A stretch of 19,224 nucleotides of DNA from Chloroflexota bacterium (GCA_004298915.1 SCTE01000096.1:1-19224); one strand, 5' to 3'; positions 7,595-14,770 are shown, counted from the stretch's first letter. The notes: a model not told the origin generated them from the sequence alone. Made by a program: numbers and translations.

Positions 7595-8337
7595 CCGAGG
7601 GCATCCCTGCAGCGGCCGAGGCACCGCCCAGCCAGGGCACCGATTCGAGCACGGCCACGGGCAGCAACCCCGCCCGCCGGGCCCAATTCCTCGCAACCGA
7701 GCACTGGAGCCTCCTGGCAACGCGGTCGATGAGCTGGAACGAGTCGTTCGCCAGGACCGGGATGTTCCTGACGTCGCTCTCGACGGCCACGGTCTCGCTG
7801 GCGCTCGTCGGTTCGGCCACGAGCTTCGGGCCGGAGTTCGTGGTGTTCGCTCTCGTGGTCCTGTCGATCACCCTGTTCCTCGGCGTCGCCACGTTCGTGC
7901 GCCTCTCGCAGGTCAACAACGAGGACCTCTACTGGGTCGCGGGGATGAACCGGCTCCGGCGCCAGTACGCCATGCTCGAGCCCGGGATCGAGGACGAGTT
8001 CGTCGCCGGCATCAGCCTCGACGCGACCGGCTTCGCCCAGACCTACGGGGCGATGAACGTGACCGGTTTCTCGGCGCTCCACGTCTTCGTGACGACGCCC
8101 GGGGTCATCGCCGTCGTGTGTTCGGCCATCGCCGCGGTGATCGCGGCCCTTGTGGCGTTCCAGGTCGCGCCGGCGATGGCATCGGCCGTCCCGGTCGGGC
8201 TCCTGGTCGGGATTGCCTCGATGGCCCTGTTCATCGCCTACGCCAAGCGCGATGCCGGTGCCTACATCGCCCGGATGATCCGGTTCCAGGACTCCAAGGA
8301 CGCGTCGGTCCAGCAGCGACAGGCTGATGGACGGTGA
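7591..8337 (+). CDS. Four-helix membrane protein of unknown function, paralogue 1
   Basis: A 248-aa protein I do not recognise as a named family. An N-terminal cytosolic-looking tail (1-33) leads into ATEHWSLLATRSMSWNESF (35-53), then a hydrophobic hairpin (about 59-79 and 83-104), a polar stretch with GMNRLRRQYAMLEPGIEDEF (118-137), and a second hairpin (about 169-192 and 195-216). The C-terminus is short and charged. The same blocks recur in the next gene. ATG 7591 overlaps the phosphatase stop by 4 nt (ATGA), so it is probably translationally coupled. There are no catalytic motifs and no cleavable signal. A transport, scaffold or stress role cannot be chosen from sequence. Confidence 0.85.
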   Translation: MTEGIPAAAEAPPSQGTDSSTATGSNPARRAQFLATEHWSLLATRSMSWNESFARTGMFLTSLSTATVSLALVGSATSFGPEFVVFALVVLSITLFLGVATFVRLSQVNNEDLYWVAGMNRLRRQYAMLEPGIEDEFVAGISLDATGFAQTYGAMNVTGFSALHVFVTTPGVIAVVCSAIAAVIAALVAFQVAPAMASAVPVGLLVGIASMALFIAYAKRDAGAYIARMIRFQDSKDASVQQRQADGR

Positions 8338-9095
8338 GCGCTGAGGGGATGCCCGCAGGGGACGTGATGCCGCCGGTCAGCCAGGAGGCGGCGCCCATCG
8401 GCGACGGCCATGCGGACGGGGCGGATCCGCTGCTCGATCCACGAGCGCTCCAGATCCTGACGACCGAGCACTGGAGCCTCCTGTCGTCGCGCTCGCTGTC
8501 CTACAACGAGGCCTTCAGCCGGGCGGGCATGTTCCTCACGTTCCTGTCCGCCACGCTGATCGTCGTGGGATTCCTGATCTCGTCGCCGACGTTGTCGGGT
8601 GCCGTGCTGCCGGTCACCGGCCTGCTCCTGGCCGTCGACCTGTTCATCGGACTCGCGACGATCGGCCGCCTTGCCGGTGCCGCCGGTGAAGAGTTCACGG
8701 CGATTCGCGGCATGAACCGGATCCGCCACGCCTATTCGGAGATGGTCCCGGGGATCGACCGCTACTTCGTGAGTCCCATCCATGACGATGCGCGAGGCGT
8801 GTTGTCGATGTTCGGCGACGCCGGTGGCAATTCGGTCCTGGAGGGCATCGCACACGGCCTGACGACCACGATCGGCATGCTCATGGTGGTCAATTGCGTG
8901 CTCGTCGCTGCGCTGATCGGGGTCATCGCCACGGGTGCGGGCGGCTCAACGATCGTCGCCATCGGTCTTGGCGTCATTGGATTTGCCGCGATGTTCGGCG
9001 TGTTCACCTATGCGGGCATGAAGGTTTCGATGCGGGTCGCGGACGGCCCATCGGCGATGTTTCCGACACCCACCGAGGGTCCACGAAAGGACTGA
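8334..9095 (+). CDS. Four-helix membrane protein of unknown function, paralogue 2
   Basis: A 253-aa paralogue of the preceding gene. It shares TTEHWSLLSSRSLSYNEAFS (43-62), GMFLT (65-69), GMNRIR (126-131) and PGI (139-141) at equivalent spacing. Four hydrophobic segments occur at about 67-84, 89-111, 178-199 and 205-226. The start is GTG 8334 overlapping the previous stop by 4 nt (GTGA); no ATG gives the same coverage. The N-terminal 40 residues are acidic, Pro-rich and not conserved between the two copies. It is the last gene of the operon; the 86-nt gap behind it has only a weak 5-bp hairpin and no T-run. The tandem arrangement suggests duplication and perhaps a heteromeric complex, which is inference. 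Confidence 0.85.
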   Translation: MSAEGMPAGDVMPPVSQEAAPIGDGHADGADPLLDPRALQILTTEHWSLLSSRSLSYNEAFSRAGMFLTFLSATLIVVGFLISSPTLSGAVLPVTGLLLAVDLFIGLATIGRLAGAAGEEFTAIRGMNRIRHAYSEMVPGIDRYFVSPIHDDARGVLSMFGDAGGNSVLEGIAHGLTTTIGMLMVVNCVLVAALIGVIATGAGGSTIVAIGLGVIGFAAMFGVFTYAGMKVSMRVADGPSAMFPTPTEGPRKD

Positions 9096-9169
9096 AGGAC
9101 TCCGTCCTCCGGCCTGGTGCGCGGGTGCACAGGACCATCGAACGGCTCGGCGCCAGGCGGTCGGGGTCG

Positions 9170-9175
9170 TAGCAT
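9170..9175 (+). promoter_or_regulatory. Probable leaderless -10 box of the exported protein gene
   Basis: TAGCAT lies exactly 6 nt before ATG 9182, the same spacing as TAGGAT before the gene at 293. No Shine-Dalgarno sequence is present between them. I see no -35 at 17-18 nt. The shared TANNNT-N6-ATG layout is the main support. Confidence 0.45.
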
Positions 9176-9181
9176 CGAACG

Positions 9182-10351
9182 ATGGGAGCACGACACCGCG
9201 CCGCTCGAATCCTGGGCATCGCCGTGCTCGCGGCCGGCTGTGGCATCCCGGTCTCGACCACGGCTCCGTCCCTCGGGATTGATGCCGTCAGGGCGAGCCC
9301 GGGCCCCGTGCTGACCGCCGCTCCCGTGGCCACCGACGGTGCCGCGCCGGGGACTTCCGTGACGCCGAACGGGGGCCTCGAGCCCTCCGCTGCCGCGCCG
9401 ATGCCGACAGCGTCCATCCGCCCGGTTGCCACGACCCCGCCGAAACCAACGCCGAAGCCCACGAGCCCGCCGACTCCCGGGCCGACCGCCTCGCCGCCGC
9501 CGACGGCGGCGCCGGCGCCCATCCCGCCCCTCTCGGCCTGCCCGATCTTCCCGAGCTCCAATGTCTGGAACAAGCGGGTCGACGGACTGCCTGTGGCCGC
9601 GAACAGCGATGCGATGATCGCCGCGATCGGGCTCGGCGCATCGCTTCACCCGGATTTCAGCAACGCCGGCGGCTACGGGATCCCGTTCAACATCGTCGGG
9701 ACGGCGACGGCGCGCTCGACCGTGACCTTCGACTATGCCGACGAGTCCGACGCGGGTCCCTATCCGATCCCGGCCAAGCCGAAGATCGAGGGTGGGAGCG
9801 ACCGCCACATCCTGATGATCGACACGAACGACTGCCGCCTCTACGAGCTGTTCGCGGCGGCCAAGGTCGGTTCCACCTGGACCGCCGGGTCGGGCGCGAT
9901 CTGGAACCTCAAATCGAACGCGCTCCGCCCCGATGGCTGGACAAGCGCCGACGCCGCGGGCCTGCCCATCTTCCCGGGCCTCGTCCGGTATTCGGAGGTG
10001 GCCGCCGGCGCCATCCGCCACGCGATCCGGTTCACCGCGTCGTCCACCTGCAGCGGCTACCTCTACCCGGCGCGCCACAAGGCCGGCAGTGGTCTGTGCA
10101 CCACAAAGCCGCCGATGGGCCTCCGCGTCCGGCTCAAGGCCTCGGTGGACATCTCGGGCTACGGACCGCAGTCGCAGGTCATCCTGCGGGCGCTCCAGCA
10201 GTACGGGATGCTCCTCGCCGACAACGGCTCGCCCTGGTACATCACGGGCGCGCCCGACAGCCGTTGGAACGACGACGAGCTGCACGGCCTCGGCGGGATC
10301 AAGGGTTCGGACTTCGAGGTCGTCGACACGACCGGCTTCGTGAACGGCTAG
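9182..10351 (+). CDS. Exported protein with Pro/Thr-rich stalk and conserved C-terminal domain, probable lipoprotein
   Basis: 389 aa. An Arg-containing n-region and a short hydrophobic core end in VLAAGC (15-20). C20 fits a lipobox, though the -3 position is Ala rather than Leu, so ordinary cleavage is possible. Residues about 35-117 are low-complexity Pro/Thr/Ala/Ser, densest at 85-116, typical of a wall-spanning stalk. The globular part (118-389) has CPIFPSSNVWN (120-130), FDYADESDAGPYPIP (183-197), DRHILMID (207-214), PPMGLRVRLKAS (310-321) and DNGSPWYITGAPDSRWNDDEL (347-367). It carries four cysteines (120, 218, 290, 306) that could form two disulfides. I believe this domain recurs in secreted proteins of actinobacteria and relatives, but I know of no assigned function. 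The stop shares CTAG with the convergent acetyltransferase. Confidence 0.82.
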   Translation: MGARHRAARILGIAVLAAGCGIPVSTTAPSLGIDAVRASPGPVLTAAPVATDGAAPGTSVTPNGGLEPSAAAPMPTASIRPVATTPPKPTPKPTSPPTPGPTASPPPTAAPAPIPPLSACPIFPSSNVWNKRVDGLPVAANSDAMIAAIGLGASLHPDFSNAGGYGIPFNIVGTATARSTVTFDYADESDAGPYPIPAKPKIEGGSDRHILMIDTNDCRLYELFAAAKVGSTWTAGSGAIWNLKSNALRPDGWTSADAAGLPIFPGLVRYSEVAAGAIRHAIRFTASSTCSGYLYPARHKAGSGLCTTKPPMGLRVRLKASVDISGYGPQSQVILRALQQYGMLLADNGSPWYITGAPDSRWNDDELHGLGGIKGSDFEVVDTTGFVNG

Positions 10352-10956
10352 GCGAACTCGAGCCGCATCAGCCAGCGCGGCAGGCCCGCGCTGTGGGCAT
10401 CGGTCAGCAGGACACGCCGGAAGCCGGCTGCCTCGAACATCGAGGTGAACCCCACGAACCCGAATGATGTCGAGACCCTCGCGCCGGCCGGGTCGATGGG
10501 ATAGGACTCGACCCCCGGTGCACCCTGGCTCCGGGCATAGTCGATGGCACCCTGGAGGAGTGCTCGAGCCACGCCTCGACGACGGTACCCGGGCCGGACG
10601 ACGAAGCACCCGATGGACCACACCGGGACGGCATCCGCGGCCGGGATCGTTCGCGAGTTGAGGAGCCGTGGCATCGCCGCTCGGGGGCCCAGCCCGCACC
10701 AGCCGACGGGCTCGCCGTCGAGGTAGGCGATCAGGCCCGGCGCGTATTCGCCGACTGCCACCTGGGCCTCCAGCGCATCCCGGTTCGCGGCGGGTCCCGA
10801 GAACCCGCGTGCCCTGGACGAGCCGCGCCACGACTGGCACCAGCAGCCCTGCTCCGTGGTGCCGCCGAGGAGCGTCACCACATCGGGCCATCGCTCAGGG
10901 GTCGCCGGCAGGACGACGACATCTCCGGGCGCCAGGGGCTCGTGCCGCGCGGCCAC
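10348..10956 (-). CDS. GNAT-family N-acetyltransferase
   Basis: A 202-aa GNAT-fold protein. The acetyl-CoA pyrophosphate loop is VVRPGYRRRGVAR (119-131), with R125-x-x-G128-x-A130 matching the (R/Q)xxGx(G/A) motif A, followed by a helix and ARSQGAPGVESYPID. An N-terminal GCWCQSWRG (37-45) is a recognisable block of one GNAT subgroup, and GEPVGWCGLGPR is the strand before motif A. I chose GTG 10956 because it follows the upstream stop by 2 nt (TGACCGTG) and has GTGGAGG 10 nt upstream; the ATG at 11004 would overlap the upstream gene by 46 nt and add Arg/Gly-rich residues. The acceptor is unknown. Its position at the end of the pot/aminotransferase strand allows, but does not show, an amine acceptor. 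Confidence 0.85.
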   Translation of the reverse strand: MAARHEPLAPGDVVVLPATPERWPDVVTLLGGTTEQGCWCQSWRGSSRARGFSGPAANRDALEAQVAVGEYAPGLIAYLDGEPVGWCGLGPRAAMPRLLNSRTIPAADAVPVWSIGCFVVRPGYRRRGVARALLQGAIDYARSQGAPGVESYPIDPAGARVSTSFGFVGFTSMFEAAGFRRVLLTDAHSAGLPRWLMRLEFA

Positions 10957-10958
10957 GG

Positions 10959-11414
10959 TCAGGCTGCCTCCACCTCGGCGGCGTGGGTTGCCATCTCGGC
11001 CCATGGCCCGAGCAGTTGCTCGCGCTCGTCCGCGTCGATCTCATCCCACAGGATCACGGTCACGACCGCAAGCTCGAGCGAGGCCAGGAACCGGACCCGA
11101 TCCTCAGGAGTCGCGACGTTGGTCCGCGTGAGGAGGGCGGCGTTGGCGCCACCGAGGGCCGAGGTCGCGGCCTGGACGGCGAATTCCCGGAACTCGGCGA
11201 GTGCCGCCAGGACGCCGGCCCGCCTGGATCCGGTGCCGATCAGGTCCTGGACCCGTGCCAGCGCCGCGAGGCGGTCATCCGGATCGTGCGACGACGCGGC
11301 GAAGACGGTGTACAGGTCGCTATCCAGCTGCTCGAAGGCGTCCGCAAACCGATCCAGGCGTGCCCGCGCGTCGTCCGAGAGGCGATCGATCGGATCGGAC
11401 GTGCCGGACCTCAC
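10959..11414 (-). CDS. Small unknown protein, predicted all-helical
   Basis: 151 aa, not recognised. It is rich in Ala, Leu, Asp and Arg, looks mostly helical and has no signal peptide, no clear membrane helix and no metal motif. One more hydrophobic segment (FLASLELAVVTVILW, about 108-122) is too short and flanked by acids, so it is more likely a buried helix. GTG 11414 overlaps the aminotransferase stop by 4 nt (GTGA), and its stop lies 2 nt before the acetyltransferase start, which supports it as a genuine gene in a coupled trio. GC and codon pattern match its neighbours. Confidence 0.7.
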   Translation of the reverse strand: MRSGTSDPIDRLSDDARARLDRFADAFEQLDSDLYTVFAASSHDPDDRLAALARVQDLIGTGSRRAGVLAALAEFREFAVQAATSALGGANAALLTRTNVATPEDRVRFLASLELAVVTVILWDEIDADEREQLLGPWAEMATHAAEVEAA

Positions 11415-12733
11415 GCGCCGGCCGCGCGGAGGCTGTCCTCAAGGATGGACAGGGCCCGGTCGACCTCGTCGGCGGTGGTCACGAGCGGCGGAATGATCCG
11501 CGACACGTTGCCGTACGAGCCCGCCGACAGGACGATGAGCCTCCGCTCCAGGGCGCCGGCGATGACCCGCTTCGCGAGGTCCGCGTCGGGGCTGCGTCCG
11601 TCCCCCACGCCCGGCTTGACGAGCTCCATCGCGACCATGCAGCCGAGGCCGCGGACATCGCCGAGGACCGGATGATCGGCCTGGAGCTCGCGCAAGCCGC
11701 CGGCCAGCTGTGCGCCACGGGCCCGGGCGTTGGCGATCAGGTCCTCGTCCTCGATGACGTCGAGGGTGGCGAGCGCCGCGGCGCAGGACACGACGTTGCC
11801 GCCGTACGTGCCGCCGTGGGTCCCCGGGGCGAACGCCGCCAGGACCTCCTGCCGCGCCAGGATCCCGGACAGTGGCATGCCCGAGGCGATGCCCTTGGCC
11901 ATCACGAGGATGTCCGGGTCGACGCCCCAGTGCTGGACCGCGAACATCTCGCCGGTTCGCCCGAAGCCCGTCTGGACCTCGTCGGCGATGAGCAGGATCC
12001 CGTGCTGCCGGGTGATCTCCCGAAGGCGGGGCAGGAATGTCGGTGGCGGGACGATGTAGCCGCCCTCGCCCTGGACCGGCTCCACGATGATCGCGGCGAC
12101 CTTGCTCGGATAGATGACCTGGTGGAACAGCAGGTCGAGCTCGGCCTCCCAGTCGCACGTGCAGTTGGCATCGGGCGCGTGCCCGCCGCCGGCGGCCTGG
12201 TAGCAATACGGGAACTTGGTGTGGTAGACGGAGCCGGGCAGCGGCTCGAAGGCGGCACGGTAGACGTCCTTGGCGGTCGTGAGGGCCATCGTCTGGGCCG
12301 TGCGACCGTGGAACCCGCCCCGGAAGCTGATGATCACGGGCCGGCCGGTCGCCACGCGGGCGAGTTTCACCGCTGCTTCGACGGCCTCGGCCCCGGAGTT
12401 CGAGAGGAAGGCGCCCCACGGCCCGCCGGGCATGAGCTTCGAGAGGCGGTCGTAGAGGCGCAGCCCGGGCTCGTGGTAGACGATGTTCTGCTGGCCATGG
12501 AGCAGCTTGGCGGCCTGGGCCTGCACGGCGGCCACCACCCGAGGATGGGCATGGCCGGTGTTGGTGACGCCGATCCCGGACGAATAGTCGAGGTAGCGAT
12601 CACCGGACGTCGTGATCAGCCAGGAGCCCTCGCCGCGATCGACGTTGATGTTGGTGATCCGGCCCCAGACCGGCGGGACCACCGAGTGATCGGGGATCGG
12701 CCGCTCGACGGACGTCTCGGACATGGTCGTCAT
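11411..12733 (-). CDS. Class III PLP-dependent aminotransferase (GABA/putrescine-type candidate)
   Basis: A 440-aa fold-type I, class III (omega) aminotransferase. Visible: SNSGAEAVEAAVKLAR (111-126) for cofactor phosphate binding, GGFHGRT (139-145), ADEVQTGFGRTG (250-261) with D251 contacting the pyridine nitrogen, and MAKGIASGMP (278-287) with K280 as the Schiff-base lysine. The Thr of GGTYGGN is also present. The family includes GABA, putrescine, ornithine and acetylornithine aminotransferases; adjacency to potABCD favours a polyamine or GABA substrate. An insertion at about 173-196 holds three Cys (177, 191, 193). ATG 12733 was chosen for AGGAG 7 nt upstream, over a TTG at 12757. It lies 57 nt after potC. 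Confidence 0.9.
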   Translation of the reverse strand: MTTMSETSVERPIPDHSVVPPVWGRITNINVDRGEGSWLITTSGDRYLDYSSGIGVTNTGHAHPRVVAAVQAQAAKLLHGQQNIVYHEPGLRLYDRLSKLMPGGPWGAFLSNSGAEAVEAAVKLARVATGRPVIISFRGGFHGRTAQTMALTTAKDVYRAAFEPLPGSVYHTKFPYCYQAAGGGHAPDANCTCDWEAELDLLFHQVIYPSKVAAIIVEPVQGEGGYIVPPPTFLPRLREITRQHGILLIADEVQTGFGRTGEMFAVQHWGVDPDILVMAKGIASGMPLSGILARQEVLAAFAPGTHGGTYGGNVVSCAAALATLDVIEDEDLIANARARGAQLAGGLRELQADHPVLGDVRGLGCMVAMELVKPGVGDGRSPDADLAKRVIAGALERRLIVLSAGSYGNVSRIIPPLVTTADEVDRALSILEDSLRAAGA

Positions 12734-12757
12734 GGCTGTGCTCCTGCGCGTCGACAA

Positions 12758-12788
12758 AGGATAGGCGGCGGGGCGATCGACCGCCCCG
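12758..12788 (-). promoter_or_regulatory. Hairpin and -10-like box between potC and the aminotransferase
   Basis: On the minus strand a 7-bp hairpin (12769-12775 with 12782-12788, loop of 6) begins 2 nt after the potC stop and has no T-run, so it looks like a weak attenuator or an mRNA 3'-end stabiliser. Next comes CCGCCTATCCT (12758-12768), whose TATCCT fits TANNNT and would start transcription about 18 nt before the aminotransferase ATG. The matching -35 position reads GGGCGG, so any promoter here is weak. The same 11 bases occur in the potA promoter. Confidence 0.4.
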
Positions 12789-12790
12789 GA

Positions 12791-13702
12791 TCAGCGAACG
12801 CGGATGGGCGCGGCCTTGCCGCTCCGCGACTGGAACCACGTCCCGAAGGCCACGGCGCCGACGGCGATCAGGAAGATCGCGGTTCCGATGACATGGACCT
12901 GGGGTGGCAGGTTGTTCCGGATCGTCCCCCAGACCCAGACCGGGAACGTGTTCACGAGGCCGGAGGTGAAGTTCGTGATGATGAAGTCGTCGATCGAGAG
13001 CGAGAAGGCCAGGAGTGCCGCCGCGATGATCCCCGGGCGGATCAGCGGGAAGGTCACCTTCCAGAAGGTGACCCATTCGTTCGCGCCGAGGTCCATGGCC
13101 GCTTCCTCGAGGTTCCGGTCGAAGCCCTGGATCCGGGCCTTCACGGTCACGACGACGTAACTGATGTTGAACATCACGTGGGCGATGATGATCGTGTTCA
13201 GCCCGAGCGGAAAGAAGATGCCGGGCGGGATGATCGACTTGAACGGCTCCTGCGTCGCCGTTGCCACGAAGATCGACAGGAGGCTCGCCCCGAGCACGAT
13301 CTCGGGCGTGGCCATCGGGATGAAGATGAACAGGTTGGTCCCGTTCTTGCCCCGGAAGGAGTACCGCACGAGGGCCAGCGCGATCAGCGTGCCGAGGATC
13401 GTGGCGATGACCGTGGCGATCGCGGCCACGAGGATGGACGTGGCCAGGGCATCAGCGAGGCCCGGCCGGTTGAGCGGGTTGAGCCAGGCGTCGATCGAGA
13501 ACTCGGCCCACACGAAGTTGAACTTTCCTTCGGGCTTGTTGAACGAGAAGATGATCATCACGAGGACGGGCAGCATCAGGTAGACGATCGTGGCGGCCGT
13601 CAGGACCTTGAGGAGCCAGCGATCGAGGAATGCGGCGAGCCGGTTGCTCCGTTCGTCGCGCGGCATGCCCCGGAGGCGGCCAAGGCGGGATGCGGCGGTC
13701 AT
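12791..13702 (-). CDS. potC: Polyamine-type ABC transporter permease PotC
   Basis: A 303-aa inner-membrane permease with six predicted helices, the first at about 34-54. The EAA loop is complete and contiguous: E200-A201-A202 with G206, then TFWKVTFPLIRPG (212-224), the coupling helix that docks on the ATPase. The N-terminal tail of about 25 residues is cytosolic and Arg-rich, slightly longer than usual. In this family PotB and PotC form the membrane channel for spermidine/putrescine. ATG 13702 overlaps the potB stop by 4 nt (ATGA), indicating coupled synthesis. The substrate is inferred from family only. Confidence 0.93.
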   Translation of the reverse strand: MTAASRLGRLRGMPRDERSNRLAAFLDRWLLKVLTAATIVYLMLPVLVMIIFSFNKPEGKFNFVWAEFSIDAWLNPLNRPGLADALATSILVAAIATVIATILGTLIALALVRYSFRGKNGTNLFIFIPMATPEIVLGASLLSIFVATATQEPFKSIIPPGIFFPLGLNTIIIAHVMFNISYVVVTVKARIQGFDRNLEEAAMDLGANEWVTFWKVTFPLIRPGIIAAALLAFSLSIDDFIITNFTSGLVNTFPVWVWGTIRNNLPPQVHVIGTAIFLIAVGAVAFGTWFQSRSGKAAPIRVR

Positions 13703-14751
13703 GCGGTCCCGCCCGTCAGTTCGTCCGTGCCGAGCAATCGCGCATACAGCGCGATCGACAGGAGAATGCCGGCCATGAGGATGAACGCGAGCGCCGCGGC
13801 GATCGGGTAGTCGTTCTGGGCGAGGAAGCGGCCCTGGATGACGTTGCCGACCATCTGGGTCGTCGGGCTGCCCAGGAGTTGCGCATTGACGTAGTCCCCG
13901 ATGGCCGGGATGAACGTCAGGATCGATGCCGCGAACACGCCGGGCAGTGAGAGCGGGAACGTCACCCGAATGAACGACTGGCTGACCAGGTAACCGCCGA
14001 TCACGCCACCGACCACGGCGCCGATGACCATCCCGACGAGGATCCCGGTGATCGTGGCGTCCTCGCCGGTCGCACTCGTGTAGCCCAGGCCGAGCTGGAG
14101 GGCGATGAGGAGGAGTGCTCCCGCGATGCCGCCCACGATCGCTCCGCCGCGCCGCCAGGGACCCGCATACAGGTCCTGGGCAGCCTCGATGAGGCGCCGG
14201 TCAACCTTGTCGATCGAGATGTACAGCGGCAGCACCATGAACGGCAGGAACTGGTAGGTCAGGCCGCCGACGACCGCGAGGGGCGTCCCGAGGATGCTGA
14301 AGTTCGCCGGAACCACGTGGAGCACGTCCCGGACGAGGGCCAGCAGGGGCCCGTCGTTGCCCAGGATGATCTTCCAGCTGATGGTCCGGATCAGGAAACT
14401 CGTGAAGAACGGCGCGATGACCATGAACAGCAGGAGGCTCTTCCACCGGCCGCCCTTGAACGCGATCGAATAGGCGAGGGGATAGCCGATCAGGAAGCAC
14501 AGGATCGTGGCCAGCCCGCCGTAGACGATCGAATTCCGGAAGTTGTTCGAGAACTGGTCGATGCCGCCGGTGAAGTTCTGCCAGTCCCAGACCTGGGGCG
14601 GTGTCGTGAAGCCGGTCCGAAGCGTGCCTTCGGACAGGCTGAACAGGAGCATCTGGAGGTTCGGGACCACGAAGAACAGCAGCAGCCACAGGAGCCCTGG
14701 GGCCATGAGCAGGTAGGGAATGGCGCGCCGACTTCGGAGCGTCTTCCGCAT
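13699..14751 (-). CDS. potB: Polyamine-type ABC transporter permease PotB with an interrupted EAA loop
   Basis: 350 aa, longer than typical PotB (roughly 280-300). The N-terminus APGLLWLLLFFVVPNLQM (17-34), the periplasmic NFRNS (70-74) and the C-terminal LPGVFAASILTFIPAIGDYVN (269-289) are normal for the family. The EAA loop is not: E189-A190-A191-QDLYAG stops at G197, and the second half of the motif, SFIRVTFPLSLPG (259-271), resumes only after about 61 residues. The inserted part carries two Gly-rich hydrophobic segments (about 204-223 and 235-255). A two-helix hairpin would leave the topology of the rest unchanged. The frame stays open with no stop. ATG 14751 has GGAGG 5 nt upstream. The gene order is potA-D-B-C. 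Confidence 0.92.
   Translation of the reverse strand: MRKTLRSRRAIPYLLMAPGLLWLLLFFVVPNLQMLLFSLSEGTLRTGFTTPPQVWDWQNFTGGIDQFSNNFRNSIVYGGLATILCFLIGYPLAYSIAFKGGRWKSLLLFMVIAPFFTSFLIRTISWKIILGNDGPLLALVRDVLHVVPANFSILGTPLAVVGGLTYQFLPFMVLPLYISIDKVDRRLIEAAQDLYAGPWRRGGAIVGGIAGALLLIALQLGLGYTSATGEDATITGILVGMVIGAVVGGVIGGYLVSQSFIRVTFPLSLPGVFAASILTFIPAIGDYVNAQLLGSPTTQMVGNVIQGRFLAQNDYPIAAALAFILMAGILLSIALYARLLGTDELTGGTA
13978..14160 (-). other. In-frame insertion coding for two Gly-rich hydrophobic segments inside the PotB EAA loop
   Basis: Residues 198-258 of PotB. The segment begins with PWRRGG, has one hydrophobic run (204-223), a short polar turn TSATGEDAT (225-233) and a second Gly-rich run (235-255) with GxxxG-like spacing, then YLVSQ. 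Base composition matches the flanks and no target-site duplication is evident, so it is not a recent mobile element. The intact loop of PotC (residues 200-224) gives the expected uninterrupted pattern for comparison. Confidence 0.75.
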
Positions 14752-14770
14752 CCTGCCCTCCCGTCATGAG

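Noticed and set aside
7591..9095. Possible SLATT-type two-helix effector domains (conflict-system membrane proteins)
   Set aside because: Only the general layout of hydrophobic hairpins is similar; there are four helices, no associated nucleotide-sensor or nuclease gene, and the operon is metabolic.
11201..13810. 869-aa plus-strand open frame opposite the aminotransferase and potC
   Set aside because: It is antisense to two clear family members, with His/Asp/Arg/Gly-rich composition typical of GC-rich shadow frames.
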